A stretch of 15,620 nucleotides of DNA from NCBI GenBank assembly GCA_045652835.1, contig JAZOLE010000036.1, positions 1 to 15,620 of the forward strand, written 5' to 3'. Source of the DNA: SVQP01 sp045652835 (GTDB lineage Bacteria > Bacillota > Clostridia > Oscillospirales > CAG-272). Both the position numbers and the translations under genes were made by a program. The notes beneath the pieces are model-generated. The model searched no databases and was not told the origin of the DNA. It saw only the letters and a program-made list of their open reading frames with translations. Position 1 is the first letter of the stretch; each line of letters starts with the position of its first letter. Below are positions 8,302-15,067 of the stretch, piece by piece.

Positions 8302-9504
8302 TTATTTGCGATAACCGCAGTTTTTAGCAATTCTCACAAGTCCGACTTGCTCACATGCAGCTACACCGAGAGGTGAATCGTCCTCGTATGCGTTAGAGTT
8401 GCCAATCGTGGCATTATCTTTCAAGCAGCTGTCAATTGCATATTTCCACATCAAATCAATTGCTTTTTCTTCATCGATGTTGTCAAGGGTAAAGATTGCG
8501 CCGATATCGTATTTTCTAAGCTCGCGGATCTGATCAAGCGAGGGCATGGCAAGGCAAATCAGTTCGTTGTTTTCAATAATACCCATCGGCTTCATGCCTG
8601 CATTGCCTTTTCCGTCAAAGTACATTTGGATTGCTCTGACATGGCACTCGGCGCATCCGCCGTTTTGCTTGAATGCCTTGATCAGCGGCATATCCTCTGC
8701 GCAAAGTAAGCGAATGTTCATTCCCTCATATTGGGGAACAGCAACGGTATCACTCGGATAGATCATGTCATATCCGTAACAGCAGGTTAAACCGAGCTTT
8801 GCAATCTCTGCATCAAAGGCTTCCCATTCGGTATCGACCGATCTGCGAATCGAAAATCTCGGATTTTGAAGCTTTGCAAAAAGCTTCAAATAAGGCAGGG
8901 CATCTTGCTCATTTTCGCAAATCAGCATCACGGAAGGCTCCACCGAATTGTAATCGGACACATACACGAAATGCTCGAGCGCACCGGGGGCACCGAGTGT
9001 AAGAATTTCGGATTCTACCACAGTCATTCCCACAATATCCTCGGCATACTTGAGCGGATTGTGCGTAAAGCAAAAGTCAAGAGCAAGATCAATGTCCGAC
9101 ACCGCCAGTTCTGGGAAGCTTCGTCTGAAATGGCTAATTGCTATTTTGCCCGAAAGGTCATGCCAAGTGACAGCCTCTCCCGCATATTTTTCGCGGTATT
9201 GGCTCGGTGTGATGCTGTAGAAATTTTTGAAGGCGCGGGTGAAGCTTTCGGGGCTGGCATAACCGAAATCGAGCGCAATTTCAAGCACGGTCTTTTGCGT
9301 CCTGCGCAGCTCAAGCGCACTTCTCGTGAGCTTGTAAATGCGAGAGTATTCCACGGGGCTGTATCCCGTATGCTGTCTGAAAATTGCATCAAAGTACGTG
9401 AGCGAGAATCCTGCGTTATCCGCAATGCTTTGTAGCGACAGGTTGTCTTGAGGGTTCTTTTGTATAAACCCGATGGCTTTGTAAATCAGATTTTTGTTTT
9501 CCAT
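8302..9504 (-). CDS. AraC-family regulator with C-terminal GNAT-like module (paralogue 1)
   Basis: This 400-residue protein carries an AraC/XylS-type DNA-binding domain at the N terminus (about 4-107). It has two helix-turn-helix motifs, around SLQSIADNAGFSLTYFDAIF and LEIALDFGYASPESFTRAF. The remaining residues (about 125-397) resemble a GNAT-type module: an N-terminal half, then RLLCAEDMPLIKAF at about 264 as the first GNAT strand and helix, and a closing segment NSNAYEDDSPLGVAACEQVG typical of GNAT folds. AraC domains bind promoters. The C-terminal part could sense a ligand or acetylate a substrate; this is inference. Start choice: an ATG three codons upstream (9513) directly touches the AAAGGAG sequence, whereas the ATG at 9504 is nine bases from it and is preferred. 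It lies 87 bases after a paralogous gene and may be co-transcribed with it or use its own promoter. No clear terminator follows. Confidence 0.86.
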   Translation of the reverse strand: MENKNLIYKAIGFIQKNPQDNLSLQSIADNAGFSLTYFDAIFRQHTGYSPVEYSRIYKLTRSALELRRTQKTVLEIALDFGYASPESFTRAFKNFYSITPSQYREKYAGEAVTWHDLSGKIAISHFRRSFPELAVSDIDLALDFCFTHNPLKYAEDIVGMTVVESEILTLGAPGALEHFVYVSDYNSVEPSVMLICENEQDALPYLKLFAKLQNPRFSIRRSVDTEWEAFDAEIAKLGLTCCYGYDMIYPSDTVAVPQYEGMNIRLLCAEDMPLIKAFKQNGGCAECHVRAIQMYFDGKGNAGMKPMGIIENNELICLAMPSLDQIRELRKYDIGAIFTLDNIDEEKAIDLMWKYAIDSCLKDNATIGNSNAYEDDSPLGVAACEQVGLVRIAKNCGYRK

Positions 9505-9513
9505 AAAGTCCAT

Positions 9514-9520
9514 CTCCTTT
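9514..9520 (-). promoter_or_regulatory. Ribosome binding site deciding the start at 9504
   Basis: AAAGGAG on the minus strand. It abuts the upstream ATG at 9513 with no spacing but is nine bases from the ATG at 9504, which makes the second ATG the likely start. Confidence 0.75.
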
Positions 9521-9529
9521 CTGTGCTAC

Positions 9530-9559
9530 ATTTTAGCATACGAATATAGCGGTTGTCCT
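9530..9559 (-). promoter_or_regulatory. Likely extended -10 promoter for AraC/GNAT paralogue 1
   Basis: On the minus strand, an extended -10 TGCTAAAAT (TAAAAT at 9530-9535) is preceded after 18 bases by a weak -35 AGGACA (9554-9559). The -10 region is almost identical to that of the paralogous gene upstream. The weak -35 leaves this as a probable rather than certain promoter. Confidence 0.55.
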
Positions 9560-9591
9560 TGCAGAAATTATGGTCTTTTATTAAGATACTG

Positions 9592-10824
9592 TTATTTCAA
9601 AACACAGACGTTTGTAATGGTGATATATCCAAGATCGGTAGAGTCGAAAGCACCGCTTCTGCTTTCGTCCGGGGTGTCGGGTATTTGCACATCGTCAATC
9701 GGCAATGCGCCTTTTTCAAGTGCTGCATTTGTGACAAATTTGAAAGCGTACTGATACAGCTCTTCGGTTTCATATTCGGGAAAAACAGAAGTTACGATGC
9801 AATTGTTAATCGCAAATCCGTGGGCTCTCTGTAAGCCGCCATCGCTGACTCCGATCAAACGCTCACCCTTGAAAATGCCAAACATAAATACAGAGTGCTC
9901 TGTGTTACCTATTACATCCCTTTGATAAAGCTCGTGCTTCAAACACCTCAGTCTCGGAGAATTGCCGCCCCTATTCGGATATCTTTCCGAAAAATACTTT
10001 TCCACAAGATCAACATCTTCGTATTTGATAAGACGCATGGAAATGTCCTCAATGGAAGTCAACGGGTAGGGTTCACCCGTATAGATATTATTTTGGTAGC
10101 GTTTGATGGTTTCAATGGTTACTCCGCGCCTTGCAAATTCGTATTTTATTTCTTCATCTGATTCCAAAGTATACAGAACTATGTCAAAGCGTTGATCGGA
10201 AAAAATCTTTTTATATTCGGCAATTTTATCCCAATCATCGCAAATGATCTCTCCTTCAAAGCGATTATCCCACTCGGTAAACCAAATGAACCCGTCTCTG
10301 AAATCTTCACCATTGTATAGCGCCGCACCACCGTTGGTGCGGAAACATACAGCGGTATATCCGTAGCGAAGTGCATCGGTTTCAAGCAGATAATCAATCA
10401 CTTCATCGCGGTCGGCAAGCTTGAAGTCCTTGAATTCGTGCAAAAGTCTTGCGCTTATGGTATCGTTATAAAAATCGCCGTAAACAGCCTCTACCTTTTC
10501 ATACTTTTTTCTGTATTCGCTTGGTGACATGCCGTATTGGTTTTTGAATGCTCTTGAAAAGCTCTCATGTGCTTCGTATCCGCAATCCAGCGCAATATCC
10601 AGGATGTCGCTGTTTGTCTGTCTTAGTAAATGTGCTGCTTTTTTCAAACGACTGAAACGAACGTACTCCATAATATTAAACCCGGTATGTGCAAAGAAAA
10701 CACGATTGAAATAATCTGTAGAAAAGCCTGCATGGGTCGCTACGTCATCAATGGTGATATCGCTTTTTTTATTTTCTGATTTTATATAGGTCAATGCTTT
10801 TGTAATCAATTCGCTATTTTCCAT
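9592..10824 (-). CDS. AraC-family regulator with C-terminal GNAT-like module (paralogue 2)
   Basis: This 410-residue protein has the same architecture as its neighbour at 8302-9504. An AraC-type DNA-binding domain spans about 5-107, with helix-turn-helix segments around TIDDVATHAGFSTDYFNRVF and LDIALDCGYEAHESFSRAF. A C-terminal region (about 130-410) follows whose second half begins ISMRLIKYEDVDLVEKYF, a typical first strand and helix of GNAT acetyltransferases. The DNA-binding halves are clearly similar. The C-terminal halves are more diverged, which suggests an old duplication with different ligands or substrates. Start choice: an in-frame TTG at 10839 lies just before and partly within the ribosome binding site, so the ATG at 10824, seven bases after GGAGGG, is the real start. 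It has its own promoter. Acetyltransferase activity is not shown; the domain may serve only as a sensor. Confidence 0.86.
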   Translation of the reverse strand: MENSELITKALTYIKSENKKSDITIDDVATHAGFSTDYFNRVFFAHTGFNIMEYVRFSRLKKAAHLLRQTNSDILDIALDCGYEAHESFSRAFKNQYGMSPSEYRKKYEKVEAVYGDFYNDTISARLLHEFKDFKLADRDEVIDYLLETDALRYGYTAVCFRTNGGAALYNGEDFRDGFIWFTEWDNRFEGEIICDDWDKIAEYKKIFSDQRFDIVLYTLESDEEIKYEFARRGVTIETIKRYQNNIYTGEPYPLTSIEDISMRLIKYEDVDLVEKYFSERYPNRGGNSPRLRCLKHELYQRDVIGNTEHSVFMFGIFKGERLIGVSDGGLQRAHGFAINNCIVTSVFPEYETEELYQYAFKFVTNAALEKGALPIDDVQIPDTPDESRSGAFDSTDLGYITITNVCVLK

Positions 10825-10831
10825 CGAATAG

Positions 10832-10837
10832 CCCTCC
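10832..10837 (-). promoter_or_regulatory. Ribosome binding site deciding the start at 10824
   Basis: GGAGGG on the minus strand, seven bases before the ATG at 10824. The alternative in-frame TTG (10837-10839) overlaps this site and can be excluded. Confidence 0.8.
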
Positions 10838-10878
10838 AAAAATTCATTTCAAACGTTCGGCCGTATGTTTGTGATACC

Positions 10879-10907
10879 ATTATAGCATACAGCCGCGCAT
10901 TTGTCTT
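10879..10907 (-). promoter_or_regulatory. Extended -10 promoter for AraC/GNAT paralogue 2
   Basis: On the minus strand, -10 TATAAT (10879-10884) with the TGC extension is preceded after 17 bases by -35 AAGACA (10902-10907). The -10 lies 54 bases upstream of the ATG at 10824, leaving a short leader in which no riboswitch-like structure was seen. Confidence 0.8.
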
Positions 10908-10996
10908 GACAGAAAACGCTGAATTACGTGCTTTTTGGAAGAATTTTCGGAAGATGCTGCGAGACCGAGCCGAAATGGGGAAGTGGGCAGCCCCCT

Positions 10997-11198
10997 CGTG
11001 TCATCCTGAGCGAAGCAAACAATTGAGTATTGTTTGCGAAGTCGAACCCGACCCAAGGAGGGCGCGCGCAGCGCGGGATCTGCGAGGGGAAGTCTGTCGC
11101 CGCCCGAGATCCCACCTGCGAAAAACGCTGTGCGTTTTTTCTCGGTGCCGCTGCGCGGTTCGACGCGGTCGCTTCGCTCCCTTGCTCAGGATGACACG
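10997..11198. repeat. Nested palindromic intergenic element (MITE/REP-like)
   Basis: The ends are perfect 15-base inverted repeats (10997-11011 and 11184-11198, CGTGTCATCCTGAGC). Inward there are further paired blocks: GAAGC/GCTTC (11012-11016 and 11171-11175), GTCGAAC/GTTCGAC (11041-11047 and 11158-11164) and GGGATCT/AGATCCC (11075-11081 and 11107-11113). Two local hairpins are inserted, one in each arm: CAAACAAT/ATTGTTTG (11016-11036) and AAAAACGC/GCGTTTTT (11121-11139). It is rich in G and C compared with the flanking intergenic DNA and has no convincing gene. From memory, similar TCATCCTGAGCGAAG-type repeats occur in many bacterial genomes; this was not checked. It lies between the regulator promoter and the terminator of the glycan operon. 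Confidence 0.82.
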
Positions 11199-11242
11199 GG
11201 CGGCAATATGCGTCGAAAATCCGTCTCTACGTATATATAGAC

Positions 11243-11275
11243 ACAAAAAATGGGGCAAAGGTTGGTCTTTGCCCC
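11243..11275 (-). terminator. Rho-independent terminator of the glycan operon
   Basis: On the minus strand a nine-pair stem (arms 11252-11260 and 11267-11275, GGGGCAAAG/CTTTGCCCC) with a six-base loop is followed by ATTTTTTGTG. It lies 17 bases after the stop of the GH99-like gene, the last gene of the operon. Confidence 0.93.
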
Positions 11276-11292
11276 AAAGTTGTCAGAATATT

Positions 11293-12429
11293 TTATTCTT
11301 CTACGAAGACGTCGCGAATGGCTTCGAGATAGCCGTAGCCGTACTTGGTGTCGGGCTCGAGATAAGAGGTCTCGGTCCATTCGTTCCAGGAGTTGATGGT
11401 GATCAGCGGCACGGGCAGGTTGTGGGTATCCACGAATTCCTTCGCCTTGATGAGTGCTTGCTTGAACACCTCGGGGGGATTGTTTCTGCAAACGGCAGGC
11501 GTGTAGGAAATAAAGCGAGGGTTGTTATCCCAGCCGATCGAAACGTGCGGATAGTAGGGAACGGTGTAGTCCTTATCCATACGTGCCCACTCTTTATACG
11601 CGATGGGGAGGACTTCCTTTTCGTAGTCCTTATCCATGTAGCAGAAGTGTACGAACTGATAGTTGGTTACGCTGTCAAAGCCAAGCGTAGGCACGACCTC
11701 CTTGGTCGAGAGCGTATGCGTGCCGTCCACGCCGCTCATGTTGGAGATGCGCTCGCCCCATGCGGTCAGCTGCAGCTCAAGACCGGGGTGACCTGCCTTG
11801 ATAGTTTCCTCTCTGAACCAATCCAGCGCCTCGCGCGTTGCCTCCACGCTGCCAAGACCCTTGACAAGGTTATCCACGTCATAGATCATGAATACGGGCT
11901 TGCCGTCGATCTTATAGTAGTTGGGTCTGGAGAAGTACTTGTCGATGATGCGGTGTGCCACAATCTCAAATTCGTGTCTGTCCACAGCGCCCAGCCATAC
12001 GGTCGGGTCCTGACCGCGCCAGAGCAGGTCGGAAAGGCGAGTATCCCAGGTGTAGCCTGCATCGTGGTGAGCCCACATGATGTAGAACTTCATCTTTTCG
12101 TTATTGGACGCGCCAAGGAAGCCCTCGTCAAGGCACTGCTCAAGGAAAGGACGGCGGTCATACCAGTACCAGTCGTAAATGAATACGTTAACGCCGTGCT
12201 TGGTTGCTTCCTCGATCTGCATTTCCATGACCTTGGGGTCAGCTTCGTCGCAGCAGCCCCAGAGAGGCTTTCTGTCCCACTCGTAATCAGCGGGCTTTTG
12301 GGGCATACGGGAGGGAACGGACATAACGGTCTGCCATTCACCAATGCCATCGGGCCAGAACTGGCGCGCGCGCATTTCTTTTCCTGTGTAAGAGGGCCAC
12401 ACGTAGGCGGCAATGTCATACTTCTGCAT
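11293..12429 (-). CDS. GH99-like / WbsX-type glycan-active protein
   Basis: This 378-residue protein without a signal peptide should be cytoplasmic. It matches the GH99-like/WbsX family pattern: an N-terminal AAYVWPSYTG strand, NVFIYDWYWYDRRPF at about 81-95, KPVFMIYDVDN at about 177-187, and the C-terminal signature NSWNEWTETSYLEPD at 346-360 followed by YGYGYLEAIR. GH99 enzymes are endo-alpha-mannosidases or mannanases, but this wider group is poorly characterised and its substrate cannot be read from sequence. E350 and E353 in the C-terminal signature are candidate catalytic residues. Start choice: the ATG at 12429 has AAAGGAG seven bases upstream, and the in-frame TTG at 12450 lies before the ribosome binding site. 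It is the third and last gene of an operon with two GH43-type genes, which supports a role in glycan breakdown rather than synthesis. Confidence 0.86.
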   Translation of the reverse strand: MQKYDIAAYVWPSYTGKEMRARQFWPDGIGEWQTVMSVPSRMPQKPADYEWDRKPLWGCCDEADPKVMEMQIEEATKHGVNVFIYDWYWYDRRPFLEQCLDEGFLGASNNEKMKFYIMWAHHDAGYTWDTRLSDLLWRGQDPTVWLGAVDRHEFEIVAHRIIDKYFSRPNYYKIDGKPVFMIYDVDNLVKGLGSVEATREALDWFREETIKAGHPGLELQLTAWGERISNMSGVDGTHTLSTKEVVPTLGFDSVTNYQFVHFCYMDKDYEKEVLPIAYKEWARMDKDYTVPYYPHVSIGWDNNPRFISYTPAVCRNNPPEVFKQALIKAKEFVDTHNLPVPLITINSWNEWTETSYLEPDTKYGYGYLEAIRDVFVEE

Positions 12430-12476
12430 AATAGGTCTCCTTTTTTGCAAATGAATGGGTATATAAATTTTAAAAA

Positions 12477-13718
12477 TTACGGTTTGATCTGCTCAAAGCG
12501 GATCTCGTCAAAGGCAAACAAATCCTCGCCCTTTCCGCGGAACACAAAGCACAGGCTGTGCGTGCCGTGCGTGTTGCAAAGCGTGCAGGGAATCTCCTGC
12601 TCGCCTGCCTGCGGCTGTATCTGCACGTGCCCCAGCAGCGCACCGAAGGGGCTGCCCTCGCGGATCTCGATCTCGCAGGGTGCACTCTCGCATCTGCCGC
12701 GGATATACATGCTTGCGTTCTGCCGCATGCCGTTTACGTTCTGGTAATAGAGGTACGAGCCGTCGCGTATGCCGCGCATCTCAAAGCCCTCTGCATTTGT
12801 CTTTTTATAAACGCCGTCCGAGGCGGCAAAGTACCATTCTCCCTTGATACAGGGCCAGGTCGCCTCGTACTGTCCCACGCCCACCGTCTTGATGAATTCA
12901 TCGGAGTGAATATCGCCGTTCTCATCAAAGTGCACGTATACCATTTTGGTCGTGCGGTAGTAGCGGTTGACCTTTTCCTCTCCCCAGTTTTCCGGAATGC
13001 CGTAGGCAAAGTAGGTCTGATTGTGGAAGGTGAAAAAGTTACCGTGATCGGTATAGGCCTCAGTGCAGAAGGTTCCGCGGTAGGTATAAGGGCCGTATAC
13101 GTTGTCCGAGGTGGCGTAGTACGAGCGATGCGAGCTTAAGTAATACTTGCCGTTCCATTTGTTGAGTGCGGGAGCGTCGTTATCGGCCCAGGAGTTGACA
13201 ATCTCCACGGGGCGGGGCGGCTCTGCCAGCGAGATCATATCCTCGTTCAGGCGCGCCATGTAGTATTGCTTGCCTTCACAGGTAAAGCCCCATACAAGGT
13301 AAGGGGTCTTTGCTTCGTCGTCATCAATAAAGACTGCGGGGTCATAGCTGGGGGTGTCCACCATTCCGCGCGGCAAAAGGGGCTTGCCCAGCGCATCCTT
13401 GTAAGGGCCTGCAGGGTGGTCGCTGATTGCGACGCCCGTCTCGTATTGCTGATGGGAGAAATACAGGTAGTATTTTCCGTTCCTATAAGCCGAGTCGGTC
13501 GCATAGCATTCCTCGCATTTGCCAAGGAAGGTGTCCTCGGGGTGAAAGGTATATTCAAGCTTCCAGTTCAGCAGGTCATCCGTGGAAAAGATCAGCCAGT
13601 CATCCATGTAAAAGCCCGTGTTTTCGGGGCTGCGGTCATGCGTGGCGTACATATAGACCTTGCCGTTATAAATGCGGATATGGGGGTCACAGACGCCTTG
13701 GTTGGGTATGATTCGCAT
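12477..13718 (-). CDS. GH43-family glycosidase with C-terminal CBM6-like domain
   Basis: This 413-residue cytoplasmic protein (no signal peptide) has a five-bladed beta-propeller of glycoside hydrolase family 43 (about 1-310) and a C-terminal CBM6-like domain (about 318-410, from GSYLYYQNV to FDEIRFE). Propeller motifs include CDPHIRIYNGKVYMYATHD with the likely base D11, YDPAVFIDDD with the likely pKa-modulating D126, and DHGNFF with H225. The position usually held by the general acid Glu (E-A/G-P) reads DAPAL, giving D181. The family mainly contains alpha-L-arabinofuranosidases and beta-xylosidases acting on plant side chains, and the CBM6-like domain may help bind the chain. The start at 13718 has AAAGGA seven bases upstream. 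The gene lies 25 bases after the stop of the upstream GH43-type gene and 47 bases before the GH99-like start, which fits one transcript. The exact substrate is uncertain. Confidence 0.88.
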   Translation of the reverse strand: MRIIPNQGVCDPHIRIYNGKVYMYATHDRSPENTGFYMDDWLIFSTDDLLNWKLEYTFHPEDTFLGKCEECYATDSAYRNGKYYLYFSHQQYETGVAISDHPAGPYKDALGKPLLPRGMVDTPSYDPAVFIDDDEAKTPYLVWGFTCEGKQYYMARLNEDMISLAEPPRPVEIVNSWADNDAPALNKWNGKYYLSSHRSYYATSDNVYGPYTYRGTFCTEAYTDHGNFFTFHNQTYFAYGIPENWGEEKVNRYYRTTKMVYVHFDENGDIHSDEFIKTVGVGQYEATWPCIKGEWYFAASDGVYKKTNAEGFEMRGIRDGSYLYYQNVNGMRQNASMYIRGRCESAPCEIEIREGSPFGALLGHVQIQPQAGEQEIPCTLCNTHGTHSLCFVFRGKGEDLFAFDEIRFEQIKP

Positions 13719-13743
13719 ATGGGAGTCCTTTCGGGGTTCTTAG

Positions 13744-14817
13744 TTAATCGTAATCTTCAATTCTCCACTCGTCATGCCAGTCAAGGTACGCCATCTCGCC
13801 GTCAAAGCGGAAGGGCAGCCAAACGTAATCGGCTTCCTTGGTGTTGGCATGCTCAAGTGTGGGGATCAGCTCAATTGCGGCAGCGCGCTCCTCGGGGGTC
13901 GCGTCATAGCCAAATGCATCGGCAAATGCCTTTTCGTACATTTCGTAGGGCAGGTGCATACGGTGCGGCAGCCAGCGGTCAGCGCACGCAATGTACAGAT
14001 CCTTCTTGCCCGGCACCTTGAATACGCTTGAGATCTGCGAATGGAACGAGGTGTGGCTCTCGTCTGTCGGATGCGGATCGCCAAGCACCGTGTAAGGCCC
14101 GTGCCAGGAGCCTCCGATGGCAAGCTCGCTGGGGTTGGGCAGATAGCTGGTTGTGCCGGATGTAACTAAGTAATGCTTGCCCTTGCGCGTGAAATGTGCG
14201 GTTGCCTCGCGCACGTAGGGCGGATAGTAGCGTGGAAAATGGGTGGTGTAGTAGCCGGTGACGTCGGTATAATCATCGGTCAGGTCGGCACAGATGGTCT
14301 CGGAATGCACGCGCTCGAAATAATAGTACGCCTTGCCGTCGGGCGCGACCACCAAATCAAAGTCACCCGCATTCATACCCAAGGGGCGCAGCCCCTCGCG
14401 CACGATGGTGTAAGGACCTGTCAGCGCGTCGGCAGTCAGCACGGTCTCGTCCTGCGTGCCGTCATAGTGCATGATCTTGAGCCAACAGACAAATTTTTTG
14501 GTCTTGGCGTTGTAAATGATATGCGGACGGTCCATCAAAGAGGTCGGGTGCAGGGAAGAGGTGGGATCGTCCTCGTTGGGCGGGATAATCAGCCCAAGGT
14601 CCTCCCAGTTGTACAAGTCGGCAGAGCGGTAGCAGCGCACGCCCCAGTGCCAAATCTTTTTGGCAGGATCGGTATGCTCCTTGTTCTCGCCGTACCAATA
14701 GTAAAAGCCGTCCAGATACATGACCGAGCCGCCGTGTGCCTGAATGCGCTTCCCCTCGGTGTCCAGCCATACCTGACCCGGACGGATGCTGTCATAGCGG
14801 AGTGCTTGATTTGCCAT
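13744..14817 (-). CDS. GH43-type glycosidase, exo-beta-1,3-galactanase-like subgroup
   Basis: This 357-residue cytoplasmic protein resembles the GH43 subgroup of exo-beta-1,3-galactanases (subfamily 24 and relatives). Signatures are IQAHGGSVMYLDGFYYWYGE at 25-44, DRPHIIYN at 96-103, GDFDLVVAPDGKAYYYFE around 151-168, VREATAHF with likely acid E204, SFHSQISSVF with Q261, and the closing DRWLP and YVWLPFRFDG segments. From memory, the characterised galactanases of this subgroup use a Glu acid and a Gln in place of the usual Asp base, which agrees with E204 and Q261. The group often has Glu at ERPKVIYN, but Asp96 is found here. Start choice: the ATG at 14817 lies five bases after AAGGAGG, and the longer frame from a TTG at 14856 overlaps the -10 box. 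It is the first gene of the operon. Galactan or arabinogalactan fragments are the likely substrate class; this is inferred. Confidence 0.87.
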   Translation of the reverse strand: MANQALRYDSIRPGQVWLDTEGKRIQAHGGSVMYLDGFYYWYGENKEHTDPAKKIWHWGVRCYRSADLYNWEDLGLIIPPNEDDPTSSLHPTSLMDRPHIIYNAKTKKFVCWLKIMHYDGTQDETVLTADALTGPYTIVREGLRPLGMNAGDFDLVVAPDGKAYYYFERVHSETICADLTDDYTDVTGYYTTHFPRYYPPYVREATAHFTRKGKHYLVTSGTTSYLPNPSELAIGGSWHGPYTVLGDPHPTDESHTSFHSQISSVFKVPGKKDLYIACADRWLPHRMHLPYEMYEKAFADAFGYDATPEERAAAIELIPTLEHANTKEADYVWLPFRFDGEMAYLDWHDEWRIEDYD

Positions 14818-14855
14818 TTTGACCTCCTTATGGGGTGATGTGATTCCATGTCCCA

Positions 14856-14884
14856 ATTATACCATACAAATGTGACAAAAGCAA
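14856..14884 (-). promoter_or_regulatory. Promoter of the glycan operon
   Basis: On the minus strand, -10 TATAAT (14856-14861) with the TGG extension is preceded after 17 bases by TTGCTT (14879-14884). The -10 is 38 bases upstream of the ATG at 14817. It faces away from the promoter of the divergent BMP-family gene, with 69 bases between the two -35 boxes. Confidence 0.85.
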
Positions 14885-14953
14885 CAAAAAAATGCACGAA
14901 AGTCTGCAAGTATTTTTATTTATTTTTCTTTTGGCAAAATTAGTCATATTATG

Positions 14954-14982
14954 TTGACAGTGTGAAAATATTGTGATAGAAT
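14954..14982 (+). promoter_or_regulatory. Promoter of the BMP-family lipoprotein gene
   Basis: Perfect -35 TTGACA (14954-14959), 17-base spacer, and -10 TAGAAT (14977-14982). The leader to the start codon is about 80 bases. I saw no riboswitch or attenuator structure in it. Confidence 0.88.
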
Positions 14983-15052
14983 AAGCATGTATTCTTTTTT
15001 CGGTTTGTAGAGATATAGGAGCTGCGGCTTTTATATATAAAGACAAATTAAG

Positions 15053-15058
15053 AGGAGG
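15053..15058 (+). promoter_or_regulatory. Ribosome binding site deciding between two ATG codons
   Basis: AGGAGG is three bases from the ATG at 15062 and nine bases from the in-frame ATG at 15068. The second spacing is the more usual one, and the protein then starts MFKKIL, a typical lipoprotein signal peptide. The first ATG cannot be excluded. Confidence 0.65.
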
Positions 15059-15067
15059 AACATGACA

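Noticed and set aside
11121..11139. AAAAACGC/GCGTTTTT hairpin as a stand-alone terminator
   Set aside because: It could stop transcription, but it lies inside the palindromic element, no gene ends just before it, and the glycan operon already has its own terminator at 11243-11275.
10906..12747. Open frame of about 610 codons on the plus strand
   Set aside because: It runs through the palindromic element, the terminator and then antisense across two glycan genes. It has no start signal and no domain.
14983..15052. Riboswitch or attenuator in the leader of the BMP-family gene
   Set aside because: The leader is short and AT-rich. I saw no purine-riboswitch-like core or paired terminator and antiterminator stems.
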